Below are positions 25,425 through 34,084 of a stretch of 64,000 bases of DNA, piece by piece. The notes beneath the pieces are model-generated. The model was not told the DNA's origin. It saw only the letters and a program-made list of their open reading frames with translations, and searched no databases. Origin of the DNA: CAYVZU01 sp964455935 (GTDB lineage Bacteria; Fibrobacterota; CAYVZU01). The stretch covers positions 6,670 through 70,669 of the forward strand of contig CAYVZU010000005.1 in assembly GCA_964455935.1 (NCBI GenBank). Direction: 5' to 3'. How positions within the stretch are numbered: the first letter of the stretch is position 1; the number at the start of each line of letters is the position of its first letter. The position numbers and the translations under genes were made by a program.

Positions 25425-26294
25425 ATGAACCCCAGCCGACTTCGACCGGGCGCGCGACAGTTTCTGGCGATTGACTATTGCGTACCCGAGCTTGAACAGG
25501 CCAAACTCCTGATTCTGCCCATACCCTACGAGCGAACAACCTCTTATGGCAAGGGGGCCGGTCACGGTCCTTCGGCAATTCTCAAAGCATCCTCCTATTT
25601 GGAGCTTTACGACGAAGAGGCCGACCGGGTCCCGTCGGGGTGGCTCACGCTGCCGCCGCTGCGGTTTGAGAGACTGAGCACAGAAAGATCGATGGAGTGC
25701 ATTCGCAAGGCCGCCGGTGAGGTTGTTTCGACCGGCCGTAAACTGCTTTCCCTTGGCGGCGAGCACACGGTCACCGGGCCGTTGGTGGAGGCACACCGGA
25801 CATATCCGGACTTGACGGTTCTTCAATTAGACGCTCACGCGGATTTGCGCAATTCCTACGAGGGAAGCAAACTGTCGCACGCCTGTGTGATGCGTCGCGT
25901 GGTCGCCAGCGTCCCGGCCGTGCAGATTGGAATTCGAAGCATGTCCGAAGACGAGGCCAAAGCATCGCTGAATCTGCCCACACGCATTTTCTTCGCTCAC
26001 CAGATCGCGGCTGATCCGCATTGGATGCAGAGGGCCCTGGCTTGCCTATCGCGCAACGTTTACCTAACGGTTGACGTGGACGTATTCGATCCTTCGGTCA
26101 TGCCCTCGACAGGCACCCCGGAACCGGGCGGGCTGTACTGGTACTCCGTTTTGAATTTCCTGCGGCTAGTTGCGTCAAAACGCAACTTTGTCGGAGCCGA
26201 TATCGTCGAACTCGCTCCCATCAAGGGCCTCCACGGCCCGGATTTCACCACCGCAAAACTGGCCTACAAGATCATTCAACTGCTGCTCAAGTAA
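25425..26294 (+). CDS. speB: Agmatinase (ureohydrolase)
   Basis: A 289-residue arginase-family enzyme that hydrolyses agmatine to putrescine and urea. Binuclear manganese ligands are visible: His114 in GGEH, Asp136/His138/Asp140 in LDAHADL, and the two aspartates of TVDVDVFDP. The SHACVM block after the DAHAD motif fits agmatinase rather than arginase. It is downstream of pdaD, which supplies its substrate. The ribosome site before the ATG is weak, suggesting coupled or lower translation. Length is normal. Confidence 0.92.
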   Translation: MNPSRLRPGARQFLAIDYCVPELEQAKLLILPIPYERTTSYGKGAGHGPSAILKASSYLELYDEEADRVPSGWLTLPPLRFERLSTERSMECIRKAAGEVVSTGRKLLSLGGEHTVTGPLVEAHRTYPDLTVLQLDAHADLRNSYEGSKLSHACVMRRVVASVPAVQIGIRSMSEDEAKASLNLPTRIFFAHQIAADPHWMQRALACLSRNVYLTVDVDVFDPSVMPSTGTPEPGGLYWYSVLNFLRLVASKRNFVGADIVELAPIKGLHGPDFTTAKLAYKIIQLLLK

Positions 26295-26546
26295 GCGGTC
26301 CTCTGAAAAGAAACGTCATAGGGGGGTCAAGGCTTGGCACCGCTCTTGCGGCCGGCCACTCCAATTTGGACCCTTTTCATCCGAAATACCGCAGTTGCCC
26401 GCGGCAAATAGCGGCAACCTCTTATCCCATCTAAACTTTCAGAAAGCCTCGCCATATCTATAGATGATATGCCTGCGTTTTCTTCAAGCCGACCTGGGAC
26501 AAAATCTTATCACTCTTCATCCCGGATCAATTGCGGCATTTAGGTT

Positions 26547-27899
26547 TCAAATTTCCGCGCCGTTGGACGCAATCACATCGCGATACCAATACGCGGAATC
26601 CTTCAGGATCCGATTCTGCGTTGGGTAATCCATGTAAACAAGCCCAAAGCGCTGGCGGAAGCCTTCGGCCCATTCAAAATTATCGAGCAGAGTCCAGACA
26701 AAGTAGCCCAATACCGGCACGCCTTCGGCGCAGGCGCGTTTAAGACCTTTCAAATAGCGATGGAGGAAATCGATCCGCTGCGGATCATGGACTTTGCCAT
26801 CGAGAGCGATCCAGTCCACGTTGGCCATTCCATTCTCCGTGACGACGATGGGCAGGCGGTAGCGCTCGTAGAAAAATTTCGCGCCCCAGTACAGCGAGTC
26901 AGGGGTCACATTCCACCCAAGCGAGCTCCGCGGGTGCCAGGCCGGGCGACGCACGATTTCGCCGCCCGCACCGGGCATGGATTTCACAAGCGCGTCTTGA
27001 TAGTTGTTGAAGCCCAAGAAATCGAGCTTCTGGGCGATTGTCTTCATGTCGCCATCGTTAATGGCCGGCATGTCGGCACCAAAAACCTTGACGCCATCCT
27101 CCGGGTACTTCCCCAGGAACATGGGATCCATAAACCAGGAATTATTCCAGAGAGTCCTGCCCGGGATCGAGAACATGGTCTCGCGCGCCGCATCGACATC
27201 CTGTTTCGACTCGCTGATTGGTGTATAGGTGTGGCCCACGGGCGCCATGCCGATCCGGCAGAGACCCTTGCTGCCGGCCCGCAACGCCTGTACGGCTTTC
27301 CCATGAGAAAGAAGCAGATTGTGCGTAGCGCGCAGAACCTGGGCCCAGCCCAGCTTGTCGCCCGGTGCGTGTATCCCATCCTGGTGACCGAGAACCAGAG
27401 TGCACTGGGGCTCGTTGTGCGTCATCCAGTGGCTGACCCGGTCCGAATAGCGGCGAACCAGGAGCGAGGCATATTCGGCAAACCAGTCCGGGCTTTCGGG
27501 GTTTAGCCAACCGCCCCGGCAATACAGTTCGTATGGGTAATCCCAATGAAATAGCGTAACCCAGGGCTGGATGCCAGCAGCCAGAAGCGCATCGATGAGC
27601 CGGTCATAGAATTCCAAACCCTTTGAATTGGGTTTTCCCTTGCCCTCGGGAAGCACGCGCGGCCAACTGATCGACATTCGGTAGCCCTTCAGGCCGATCT
27701 GCTTCATCAGGGCAACATCCTCCTTGTACCGGTGATAATGGTCGCAGGCTTCATCACCCACCTGATTTTCGTGGATCGCATTGGCCTTGCGGACCATCAT
27801 ATCCCAAACCGACCAGCCTTTGCCGTCTTCGAACGCAGCGCCTTCAATCTGATACGATGCGGTTGCCGAACCCCAGGTAAAATCCTTTGGAAAAGACAT
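26547..27899 (-). CDS. bglA: Family GH1 beta-glucosidase
   Basis: A complete 450-residue retaining beta-glucosidase of glycoside hydrolase family 1, cytoplasmic by the lack of a signal peptide. It begins FPKDFTWGSATASYQIEGA, the GH1 N-terminal signature. The acid/base Glu163 lies in THNEP and the nucleophile Glu in VVTENG (near 355). The substrate-binding sequence FEWAEGFRQRFGLVYMDY is present near the C-terminus. GGGAGGCTTCC upstream of the ATG is a strong ribosome site. It should hydrolyse cellobiose or other beta-glucosides. It is separated from kdsD by 144 bases and converges with speB; no sugar transporter or regulator is adjacent. Confidence 0.95.
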   Translation of the reverse strand: MSFPKDFTWGSATASYQIEGAAFEDGKGWSVWDMMVRKANAIHENQVGDEACDHYHRYKEDVALMKQIGLKGYRMSISWPRVLPEGKGKPNSKGLEFYDRLIDALLAAGIQPWVTLFHWDYPYELYCRGGWLNPESPDWFAEYASLLVRRYSDRVSHWMTHNEPQCTLVLGHQDGIHAPGDKLGWAQVLRATHNLLLSHGKAVQALRAGSKGLCRIGMAPVGHTYTPISESKQDVDAARETMFSIPGRTLWNNSWFMDPMFLGKYPEDGVKVFGADMPAINDGDMKTIAQKLDFLGFNNYQDALVKSMPGAGGEIVRRPAWHPRSSLGWNVTPDSLYWGAKFFYERYRLPIVVTENGMANVDWIALDGKVHDPQRIDFLHRYLKGLKRACAEGVPVLGYFVWTLLDNFEWAEGFRQRFGLVYMDYPTQNRILKDSAYWYRDVIASNGAEI

Positions 27900-28043
27900 G
27901 GAAGCCTCCCTGCAAAAAGGTCGTGAGTTATGAGTCGTGAGTGGTCAGGTCAGTGATTCGGAATGGGAACAGGCTGCGCAAGATAGCCTCAGGTTAGTTC
28001 AGATTTATAATTCATAATTCATAATTTGCAATTCCGGTTCTCG

Positions 28044-29009
28044 TCAGACCACGCCCGCCTTTAGAATCTCGTGAATATGGACAACTCCAACCACCTTGCG
28101 ATTTTCGAGGCAGACAAGCGACGTGATCTCGAAGCGTTCCATCAGTGCCAGCGCTTGGGCCGCCAGCATATCGGGGATGATCGTTTTGGGATTGCGGGTC
28201 ATCACGCGCTGCACCGGCGCGTCCAGATCATAGCGTTCCTTTTGCAAAATGCGGCGCAAATCCCCATCCGTCAGGATCCCCGCAAGCCGCCCCTTTTCAA
28301 CCACCGTCGTCATCCCAAGATTCCTGGAGGTCATAACGAGAATGGCCTCGCGCAGCGGGTCATTGGGCCGCACGCGCGGCACAGCATCGCCGGCCGCCAT
28401 CAAGTCGCGCACGCGGAGCTGCAGGCGCCGGCCCAAGCTGCCGCCCTGATGAAGCAGGGCAAAGTCATCGCGGCCGAATCCCTTCTTCCGCAGAAGAACA
28501 ATCGCCAATGCGTCGCCCAGGGCCATTGTGGCGGTAGCGCTGGCGGTGGGCGCCAAATTGAACGGACAGGCTTCGCGCAAGACGCCGATCTCGATGACGG
28601 AGTCGCAGGCTTTTCCCAGAAGCGAGCGGGCGGAGGACACGATTCCAACCACGGGCACGCCGAACCGGCGGAAGCTTGGGATCAGCGCCAGAAGCTCCTG
28701 GGTGTGGCCGCCCCGCGAAATTAAAACGGCGGCATCCTCTTTTGACAAAACACCAATATCACCGTGCAAACAATCGACCGGATGCAGGTAGATGGCGGGC
28801 GTCCCTGTGCTGGAGAATGTGGCGCTGATCTTTCGCGCAACCAGCCCGGATTTGCCGACCCCGCTGAAGATCACCTTCCCCTTAACCTGCAACAGCAACT
28901 CGACGGCGTTTTCAAACGAAGAGCCCAACCGTTTGCGAACGGACTGGATCGCGGCGCTTTCCAGCAACAATATGCGTCGGGCTTCACCCAAGGCGCTAAA
29001 CGATTTCAT
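28044..29009 (-). CDS. kdsD: D-arabinose 5-phosphate isomerase
   Basis: A 321-residue protein with an N-terminal SIS domain (about 35-180; VIFSGVGKSGLVARKISATFSS is the sugar-phosphate loop) and two CBS domains (about 205-260 and 270-321). This is the KdsD/KpsF layout. It isomerises ribulose 5-phosphate to arabinose 5-phosphate, the first step of Kdo synthesis for lipopolysaccharide. Motif SRGGHTQELLALIP and the conserved block around CPFNLAPTASATATMALGDA fit the family. It starts 48 bases after the sigma-factor gene stop, so both may be one transcript. Confidence 0.93.
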   Translation of the reverse strand: MKSFSALGEARRILLLESAAIQSVRKRLGSSFENAVELLLQVKGKVIFSGVGKSGLVARKISATFSSTGTPAIYLHPVDCLHGDIGVLSKEDAAVLISRGGHTQELLALIPSFRRFGVPVVGIVSSARSLLGKACDSVIEIGVLREACPFNLAPTASATATMALGDALAIVLLRKKGFGRDDFALLHQGGSLGRRLQLRVRDLMAAGDAVPRVRPNDPLREAILVMTSRNLGMTTVVEKGRLAGILTDGDLRRILQKERYDLDAPVQRVMTRNPKTIIPDMLAAQALALMERFEITSLVCLENRKVVGVVHIHEILKAGVV

Positions 29010-29057
29010 GCGGGATGATGCCTGTAATGGGGACGAAAAGCGTGAATCACGGCGGCC

Positions 29058-29918
29058 TCAGGAATGAGGCGCACCGGTCTCGCGGCGCTCGTCGCCGCTG
29101 TGCGCGAAGGGATAAAGCTGCTCTTTGAGTCGCTGGCTTCGCATCAGCTTGCGCAAGGCCTTGGTCTTGATCTGGCGGACGCGCTCGCGCGTGAGCCCCA
29201 ATTCTTTGCCAATCTCGTCGAGCGTGAATTCGCGCGCGTAATTGATTCCATAGTACATGCGCAGGATGATTTCCTCGCGCTTGCTCATCTGGTTGAGGAC
29301 TTTATCAATGGCGGAGCCCAACTCACGGCGGTCGGCGTCGTTTTCCTGTTCGCCCTCCCGGCCGATGAGGTCAAGCAGAGTATCCATGCCGTCCGATTCG
29401 CCGTCGTCCTTGATGGGTGTATCCAACGAAATGGTCGAGACGCGTTCGATGACTTCGGCGATATCGGTTTTGTGCTGGCGAAACTCGGGCATATCGGCCG
29501 TACGGTGAAAATTGCCGTTGTTGGCGGCCATGGCCCGCTTGAACTTCATCAGCATGGCCATTTTGTTCGGCGGAATTTTAATCATGCAGACCTGGTCGAA
29601 GAGCGCCTGCTGAATGGATTGGCGAATCCACCACACGGCATACGAAATGAATTTCACTTCTTTGCCGAGTTCGAATCGTTTGGCTGCGCGGAACAGGCCC
29701 AGGTTGCCTTCGTTGACCAGCTCCATTAAAGTCAGGCCCCGCCCCAAATAGCGCCGTGCGACGCTGACCACGAAGCGCAGGTTGGCCGCGATCAATTCCT
29801 TGAGCGCCTCGCGGTCGTTCTGCTGGATGCGACCGACAAGTCTCTGTTCCTCTTCTTCCGGAAGGGGATTGTAACGCTGAATATCGCGGAAGTAAAGACG
29901 TTCGTTTTCAAGGTTCAT
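29058..29918 (-). CDS. Sigma-70 family factor, RpoD/SigA-like without region 1.1
   Basis: A 286-residue sigma factor with region 1.2 (MNLENERLYFRDIQRYNPLP), a complete region 2 (NLRFVVSVARRYLGRGL, VKFISYAVWWIRQSIQQAL), region 3 (RTADMPEFRQHKTDIAEVIE) and region 4 with the helix-turn-helix (FTLDEIGKELGLTRERVRQI). It lacks the acidic region 1.1 of housekeeping factors, as in the short primary sigma factors of Bacteroidetes and in group-2 factors. It could be the main vegetative sigma factor or a stress variant. The ATG has no Shine-Dalgarno and sits 8 bases after a -10-like box. kdsD follows. Confidence 0.9.
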   Translation of the reverse strand: MNLENERLYFRDIQRYNPLPEEEEQRLVGRIQQNDREALKELIAANLRFVVSVARRYLGRGLTLMELVNEGNLGLFRAAKRFELGKEVKFISYAVWWIRQSIQQALFDQVCMIKIPPNKMAMLMKFKRAMAANNGNFHRTADMPEFRQHKTDIAEVIERVSTISLDTPIKDDGESDGMDTLLDLIGREGEQENDADRRELGSAIDKVLNQMSKREEIILRMYYGINYAREFTLDEIGKELGLTRERVRQIKTKALRKLMRSQRLKEQLYPFAHSGDERRETGAPHS

Positions 29919-29926
29919 GCAAAAAA

Positions 29927-29955
29927 AGGATAGTATTTTGAATGAGGGTTGTCAA
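29927..29955 (-). promoter_or_regulatory. Promoter of the sigma-factor gene, leaderless arrangement
   Basis: On the minus strand TTGACA (29955-29950), a 17-base spacer and TATCCT (29932-29927). The start codon begins at 29918, only 8 bases after the -10 box, and no Shine-Dalgarno is present. The transcript would start at or within about two bases of the ATG. The -35 box is a perfect consensus. Confidence 0.5.
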
Positions 29956-30011
29956 TCAGTTTCTCCGGATGCGAGTTGCGGGACCAACATGCGAAAACTG
30001 ATTTTGCCCTA

Positions 30012-30019
30012 TAATTTTG
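30012..30019 (+). promoter_or_regulatory. Possible promoter box of the alaS operon
   Basis: TAATTTTG matches the -7 box TAnnTTTG exactly, and the overlapping TATAAT (30010-30015) is a perfect sigma-70 -10. No good -35/-33 element is visible at the usual distance. The leader would be about 25-30 bases with AAGGAG before alaS. Confidence 0.35.
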
Positions 30020-30049
30020 AAGTCAGGCGCAAGCCGAAAAGGAGATGCG

Positions 30050-31843
30050 ATGAGGGCGGATGAACTGAAGCGAATGTATCTCGAGTTCTTCAAGGAGAAA
30101 GGTCACTCGGTTGTTTCCGGCGCTTCGCTCATTCCGGAAAACGACCCAACGGTTCTCTTTACAACAGCGGGCATGCACCCGCTTGTCCCCTATCTTTTGG
30201 GCCAGCCGCATCCGGGCGGAAAACGACTTTGCGACTGCCAAAAATGCATTCGCACCGGAGACATCGATGAGGTAGGCGATGCAAGCCATCTGACGTTTTT
30301 CGAAATGCTGGGCAACTGGTCGCTGGGCGATTACTTCAAAGAAGAGGCCATCGCGTTTTCGCACGAGTTTCTTCTTTCAAAACGGTTTCTCGGTTTCAAG
30401 CCCCAACAGCTCTTCGTCACTGTTTTTGAAGGGAATGCCAATGTCCCCAAGGACGAAGACTCCATTCGGATCTGGAAGAAAACGGGCCTTCCCGAATCAC
30501 ACATTTTTCCCCGCCCCAAGGCCGACAACTGGTGGGGCTTACCCGGCGATCTGGGCCCCTGCGGCCCCGACACCGAGATGTTCATCGATACGGGAAAACA
30601 ATCCTGCGGACCGGACTGCGTTCCCGGATGCAGGTGCGGGAAATACTTCGAGATCTGGAACGATGTCTTCATGCAATACGAAGGCAAGCCCGGCGGCGAC
30701 CTGGTTCCCCTGAAACAGCACAATGTCGATACCGGCATGGGCGTGGAGCGGACTGTGGCCATGTTACAGGGGAAAACGAGTGTATATGAGACAGAGGTCT
30801 TTCTGCCCGTGATCGAGTCCATCGCGCAGGCCGCAGGCAAACAGCCGGACGCCGATGCCCGAACCACCCATGCATTCCGCGTTCTGGCAGACCATTTGCG
30901 GAGTTCTGTATTTATTCTTGGCGACGAACGCGGGGTCCTGCCCAGCAACCTGGGACAGGGGTATGTCTTGCGGAGACTCATTCGCCGGTCGGTTCGCTAC
31001 GCAAAGCAGCTTGGGCTTAAACCGGGATTCACGCGGCCCATTGCCGAGTGCATTGTCGAACAGAACCGAAGCGGATACAAAGAATTGGAAACAAACCGCG
31101 ACCGCATCCTGAATGAACTCTTGGCCGAAGAGGCCCGCTTCGAAAAAACGCTGGACCGCGGAACCGAGGAACTGGAGAAGGTCATTGCCCGGATGAAAGA
31201 GCACAATCAGAGCGTGCTGTCCGGCCGTCTGGCGTTCCGTCTTTATGACACCTGTGGATTTCCCATTGAGTTTACAGAAGAGGTATGCAAAGAGCAGGGC
31301 CTTACCGTGGACCGCCAGGAGTTCGAGACCCTTTTCGCCAAACACCGCGAGGTTTCAAAACAGGGATCGGACAAAATCTTCAAGGGCGGGCTGGCCGAGG
31401 CCTCGCAAGCCACAACGCGGCTGCACACAGCCACACATCTGCTTCATCAGGCGCTGCGCACAGTCCTGGGGCCGCACGTGCAACAGAAGGGATCGAACAT
31501 CACGGCCGAACGGCTTCGCTTCGATTTTTCGCATCCCGACAAGATGACGCCCGAACAGATCAAAAAGGTGGAAGACATGGTGAACCAGGCCATTGAACAA
31601 AAACTTTCGGTGACCATGGAAACAATGAAACTCGAAGAAGCCCAGAAGTCCGGAGCCATGGCGCTGTTCGGCAGCAAGTATGGAGAGATGGTCAACGTAT
31701 ACTCGATCGGGAATTTTTCGAAAGAGGTGTGCGGCGGACCTCACGTAGCCAATACAGGCGAGCTGGGCCATTTCAAAATTACCGGCGAATCCTCCTCCAG
31801 CGCAGGTGTGCGCCGGATCAAAGCCGTTTTGGAGAATGCATAG
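30050..31843 (+). CDS. alaS: Alanyl-tRNA synthetase, short form lacking the C-Ala domain
   Basis: About 597 residues from the ATG at 30050, chosen because AAGGAG lies just upstream and the protein then begins MRADELKRMYLEFFKEKGH. It charges tRNA-Ala. The catalytic class II core (FTTAGMHPLVPY, GVERT) is followed by the tRNA-recognition region and an intact editing domain with zinc ligands in HTATH and CGGPH. The protein ends where the linker and oligomerising C-Ala domain would begin; typical bacterial AlaRS is near 870 residues. A cysteine-rich insertion (CGPDCVPGCRCGKY) lies in the catalytic part. The next gene starts 3 bases later, so truncation by frameshift is unlikely. Confidence 0.93.
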   Translation: MRADELKRMYLEFFKEKGHSVVSGASLIPENDPTVLFTTAGMHPLVPYLLGQPHPGGKRLCDCQKCIRTGDIDEVGDASHLTFFEMLGNWSLGDYFKEEAIAFSHEFLLSKRFLGFKPQQLFVTVFEGNANVPKDEDSIRIWKKTGLPESHIFPRPKADNWWGLPGDLGPCGPDTEMFIDTGKQSCGPDCVPGCRCGKYFEIWNDVFMQYEGKPGGDLVPLKQHNVDTGMGVERTVAMLQGKTSVYETEVFLPVIESIAQAAGKQPDADARTTHAFRVLADHLRSSVFILGDERGVLPSNLGQGYVLRRLIRRSVRYAKQLGLKPGFTRPIAECIVEQNRSGYKELETNRDRILNELLAEEARFEKTLDRGTEELEKVIARMKEHNQSVLSGRLAFRLYDTCGFPIEFTEEVCKEQGLTVDRQEFETLFAKHREVSKQGSDKIFKGGLAEASQATTRLHTATHLLHQALRTVLGPHVQQKGSNITAERLRFDFSHPDKMTPEQIKKVEDMVNQAIEQKLSVTMETMKLEEAQKSGAMALFGSKYGEMVNVYSIGNFSKEVCGGPHVANTGELGHFKITGESSSSAGVRRIKAVLENA

Positions 31844-31846
31844 GCG

Positions 31847-32617
31847 ATGGCCAGAGAGCGCATTAAAAATGTATGGGCGGGGCTTCTGGCACAAGCCGGC
31901 TGCCGAGGCGGGGCCGCTCATTTGGTTTTATTNNNNNNNNNNACGCCCCGCGTCCTGGCGCAACGGGCGCGGTTGTGCGAGGAAACCGGCGTGGATGCCC
32001 TGCTGGTGGGCGGAAGCACCATGCGAAAAGAACGGTTTCAGATTTCCGCCAAAGCGATTCACGAGGCGGCCCGAATTCCCGTCATTCTCTTCCCGGGCAG
32101 CGCCGATCAGGTAACTCCGCATGCGGATGCGATTCTTTTTCTTTCGCTGATCAGCGGACGCAATCCGGATTTTTTGATTGGCCAGCAGGTTCTGGGCGCC
32201 CCCGCGGTGCGGCAATCCGGGCTGGAGGTGATTCCAACCGGGTACATGCTCATTGCCTCGGGCGGAATGACCTCGGTGCAGCGGGCCAGCCGAACGCGGC
32301 CGCTGTCACGGCAAAAGCCCGCGCTGGCGGCCGCCCACGCCCAGGCGGCGGAGTGCCTGGGAATGAAAACGGTATACCTGGAAGCGGGCAGCGGAGCGCG
32401 CCAACGCGTGCCGGAGGAAATGATCCACGCCGTGGCCCGGGCAATTTCGATTCCCGTGATCGTGGGCGGCGGAATCCGCGCCCCTGCCCAGGCGGCGGCC
32501 GCGGTCCGGGCCGGCGCAAGATTCGTGGTAACAGGAACAATTTTTGAACATCGCCACAGTCCCGATTTGCTAAGAAGAATCGTACGATCCATCCAGACTG
32601 GAAAGGAAGGAACATGA
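31847..32617 (+). CDS. Geranylgeranylglyceryl phosphate synthase family protein (interrupted by an assembly gap)
   Basis: A TIM-barrel prenyltransferase of the GGGP synthase/PcrB family, about 256 residues as written. Diagnostic blocks are DALLVGGSTM, PVILFPGSADQ, GLEVIPTGYMLIASG, TVYLEAGSGA and IPVIVGGGIRAP. The enzyme joins a polyprenyl diphosphate to sn-glycerol 1-phosphate, making the ether bond of archaeal lipids; bacterial members occur in Bacteroidetes and relatives. Ten Ns (31933-31942) fall just after HLVL, where the family has its conserved D-P-D motif, so that active-site segment cannot be read. Homology suggests the true gap is longer than ten bases. It sits between alaS (3-base gap) and the nucleotidyltransferase (ATGA overlap). 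Confidence 0.85.
   Translation: MARERIKNVWAGLLAQAGCRGGAAHLVLXXXXTPRVLAQRARLCEETGVDALLVGGSTMRKERFQISAKAIHEAARIPVILFPGSADQVTPHADAILFLSLISGRNPDFLIGQQVLGAPAVRQSGLEVIPTGYMLIASGGMTSVQRASRTRPLSRQKPALAAAHAQAAECLGMKTVYLEAGSGARQRVPEEMIHAVARAISIPVIVGGGIRAPAQAAAAVRAGARFVVTGTIFEHRHSPDLLRRIVRSIQTGKEGT
31933..31942. other. Assembly gap (10 N) in the GGGP synthase gene
   Basis: Ten unresolved bases. The second gap in the window has the same length, so ten is probably a placeholder rather than a measured size. The frame happens to stay open across it. Confidence 0.95.
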
Positions 32618-33345
32618 AAGGCATTATTCTGGCCGGCGGGACGGGTTCGCGCCTAGCCCCATTGACAAAGATCACCAATAAGCATCTTCTTCCCGTATAC
32701 AACAAGCCGATGATTTACTTTCCCATCGAGACCATGGCCCGCGCAGGGATCGAGGAGGTCATGATCGTAACCGGCGGAAATCACGCGGGCGAATTCCTTC
32801 GCCTTCTGGGCAATGGCAAGGCATTCGGCTTAAAGGATATAGCCTATACGTATCAGGAGAAGGCCGGAGGAATTGCCGAGGCATTGGGATTGGCCGAGAA
32901 CTGGGCCGAAGGCGAGAAGGTCGTTGTTATGCTGGGCGACAACATCGTCCACAAGAGCATTCGCAATGCCGTGGCCGCCTTTCGACGGCAGCGCAAAGGC
33001 GCCCGCATTCTGCTGAAGGAAGTGGAGAATCCGCAATCGTACGGCGTGGCCGAACTCAAGGGGACCCGCATTCTGGGCATCGAGGAAAAACCCAAAAACC
33101 CCAAGAGCAACCTGGCGGTCCTGGGCATCTACATGTATCCTCCGGAGGTCTTCAGCATCATCAAGAGCCTGAAGCCATCGCGCCGGGGCGAACTGGAAAT
33201 CACCGATGTGAACAATGCGTTCATCCGCCGGGGCGCAATGGAATACAGCGTCCTCAGCGGCTGGTGGTGCGATGCCGGAGAATCGATCGACACCTACCTG
33301 AAAACTTGCAACATGGTGGCGCAGTCCGGCGCCAATCTGGAGTAA
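32614..33345 (+). CDS. Glucose-1-phosphate thymidylyltransferase-like nucleotidyltransferase
   Basis: A 243-residue nucleotidyltransferase of the RmlA type. The N-terminal GGTGSRLAPLTKITNKHLLPVY holds the nucleotide-binding loop and the KxxLPVY lysine; MLGDNI and EKPKNPKSNLAVLGIYMY are further signatures. It would activate glucose 1-phosphate (or another hexose phosphate) to a dTDP- or UDP-sugar for surface glycans. It is shorter than the roughly 290-residue RmlA, lacking the C-terminal dimer extension, as in short-type thymidylyltransferases. No rmlBCD genes lie here. The ATG overlaps the GGGP synthase stop by four bases (ATGA). Confidence 0.85.
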   Translation: MKGIILAGGTGSRLAPLTKITNKHLLPVYNKPMIYFPIETMARAGIEEVMIVTGGNHAGEFLRLLGNGKAFGLKDIAYTYQEKAGGIAEALGLAENWAEGEKVVVMLGDNIVHKSIRNAVAAFRRQRKGARILLKEVENPQSYGVAELKGTRILGIEEKPKNPKSNLAVLGIYMYPPEVFSIIKSLKPSRRGELEITDVNNAFIRRGAMEYSVLSGWWCDAGESIDTYLKTCNMVAQSGANLE

Positions 33346-33347
33346 GC

Positions 33348-34031
33348 ATGATCCGGGCGGTCGTTTTCGATCTCGACAACACCCTGGTGGACTTCATGAA
33401 AATGAAGGACCTGTGCATTCAAGCAGCCGTGGACGCCATGATCGACGCCGGCCTGCGCATGGACAAGGAAACCGCCAAGCGCAAGCTCTTCGCCATCTAC
33501 GACCTGCAGGGCATCGAATACCAGCAGATCTTCGATCGCTTTTTGGAGGAAGAGATTGGTCGCATCGACTATAAAATCCAGGCCTCGGGCATTCATGCCT
33601 ACCGCCGCCAGCGCTCGGCCGCATTGGTCGCTTACCCGCATGTCCACGACACCCTGGTGAACCTGATCCGCAAGGGTCTACGCCTGGGAGTTGTATCCGA
33701 TGCGCCCCGACCCCAGGCCTGGTTGCGCCTCGTGCAGCTCGATTTGCACCACCTGTTCGATCATGTGGTGACCTTCGATGATACAGGGATAAAAAAGCCC
33801 AATCCCGAACCGTTCATCGAATGCCTCCGGCGCCTTGGGACGGCGGCCAACGAAAGCCTGATGGTCGGCGACTGGGCCGAGCGTGACGTGCTGGGTGCCA
33901 AGATGATTGGCATGAAAACGGTCTTCGCCCGGTATGGCGATGTATTTGAAACCGAGGATTCTCAGGCGGATTTCGAGATCAAGGATATTGTTGAGCTCCT
34001 GACCATCCTGGACTTGCTCAACGCAGGCTGA
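33348..34031 (+). CDS. HAD-superfamily hydrolase
   Basis: A 227-residue HAD phosphatase from the ATG at 33348, two bases after the stop of the nucleotidyltransferase gene. Motif I DLDNT (near residue 10), motif II in GVVSDAP, motif III lysine in KKPNPEPF and motif IV GDWAERD are all present, with an alpha-helical cap between motifs I and II. Substrate cannot be assigned; the family acts on phosphoglycolate, nucleotides, sugar phosphates and others. Position suggests it belongs to the alaS - GGGP synthase - nucleotidyltransferase operon. Confidence 0.85.
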   Translation: MIRAVVFDLDNTLVDFMKMKDLCIQAAVDAMIDAGLRMDKETAKRKLFAIYDLQGIEYQQIFDRFLEEEIGRIDYKIQASGIHAYRRQRSAALVAYPHVHDTLVNLIRKGLRLGVVSDAPRPQAWLRLVQLDLHHLFDHVVTFDDTGIKKPNPEPFIECLRRLGTAANESLMVGDWAERDVLGAKMIGMKTVFARYGDVFETEDSQADFEIKDIVELLTILDLLNAG

Positions 34032-34084
34032 TGCTGATTTGCATTTGCACCCACGGATCATGTGGTAGAATTTATTTTTAAACT

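Noticed and set aside
26295..26546. Possible gene or RNA between speB and bglA
   Set aside because: Only a 6-base GTTGCC/GGCAAC inverted repeat is visible, with no frame or fold worth calling.
27918..28030. Short tandem motifs (TCGTGAGT copies, ATTCATA copies) between bglA and kdsD
   Set aside because: They are two- or threefold copies only, without symmetry or a clear place in a promoter. They were not strong enough to call as a feature.
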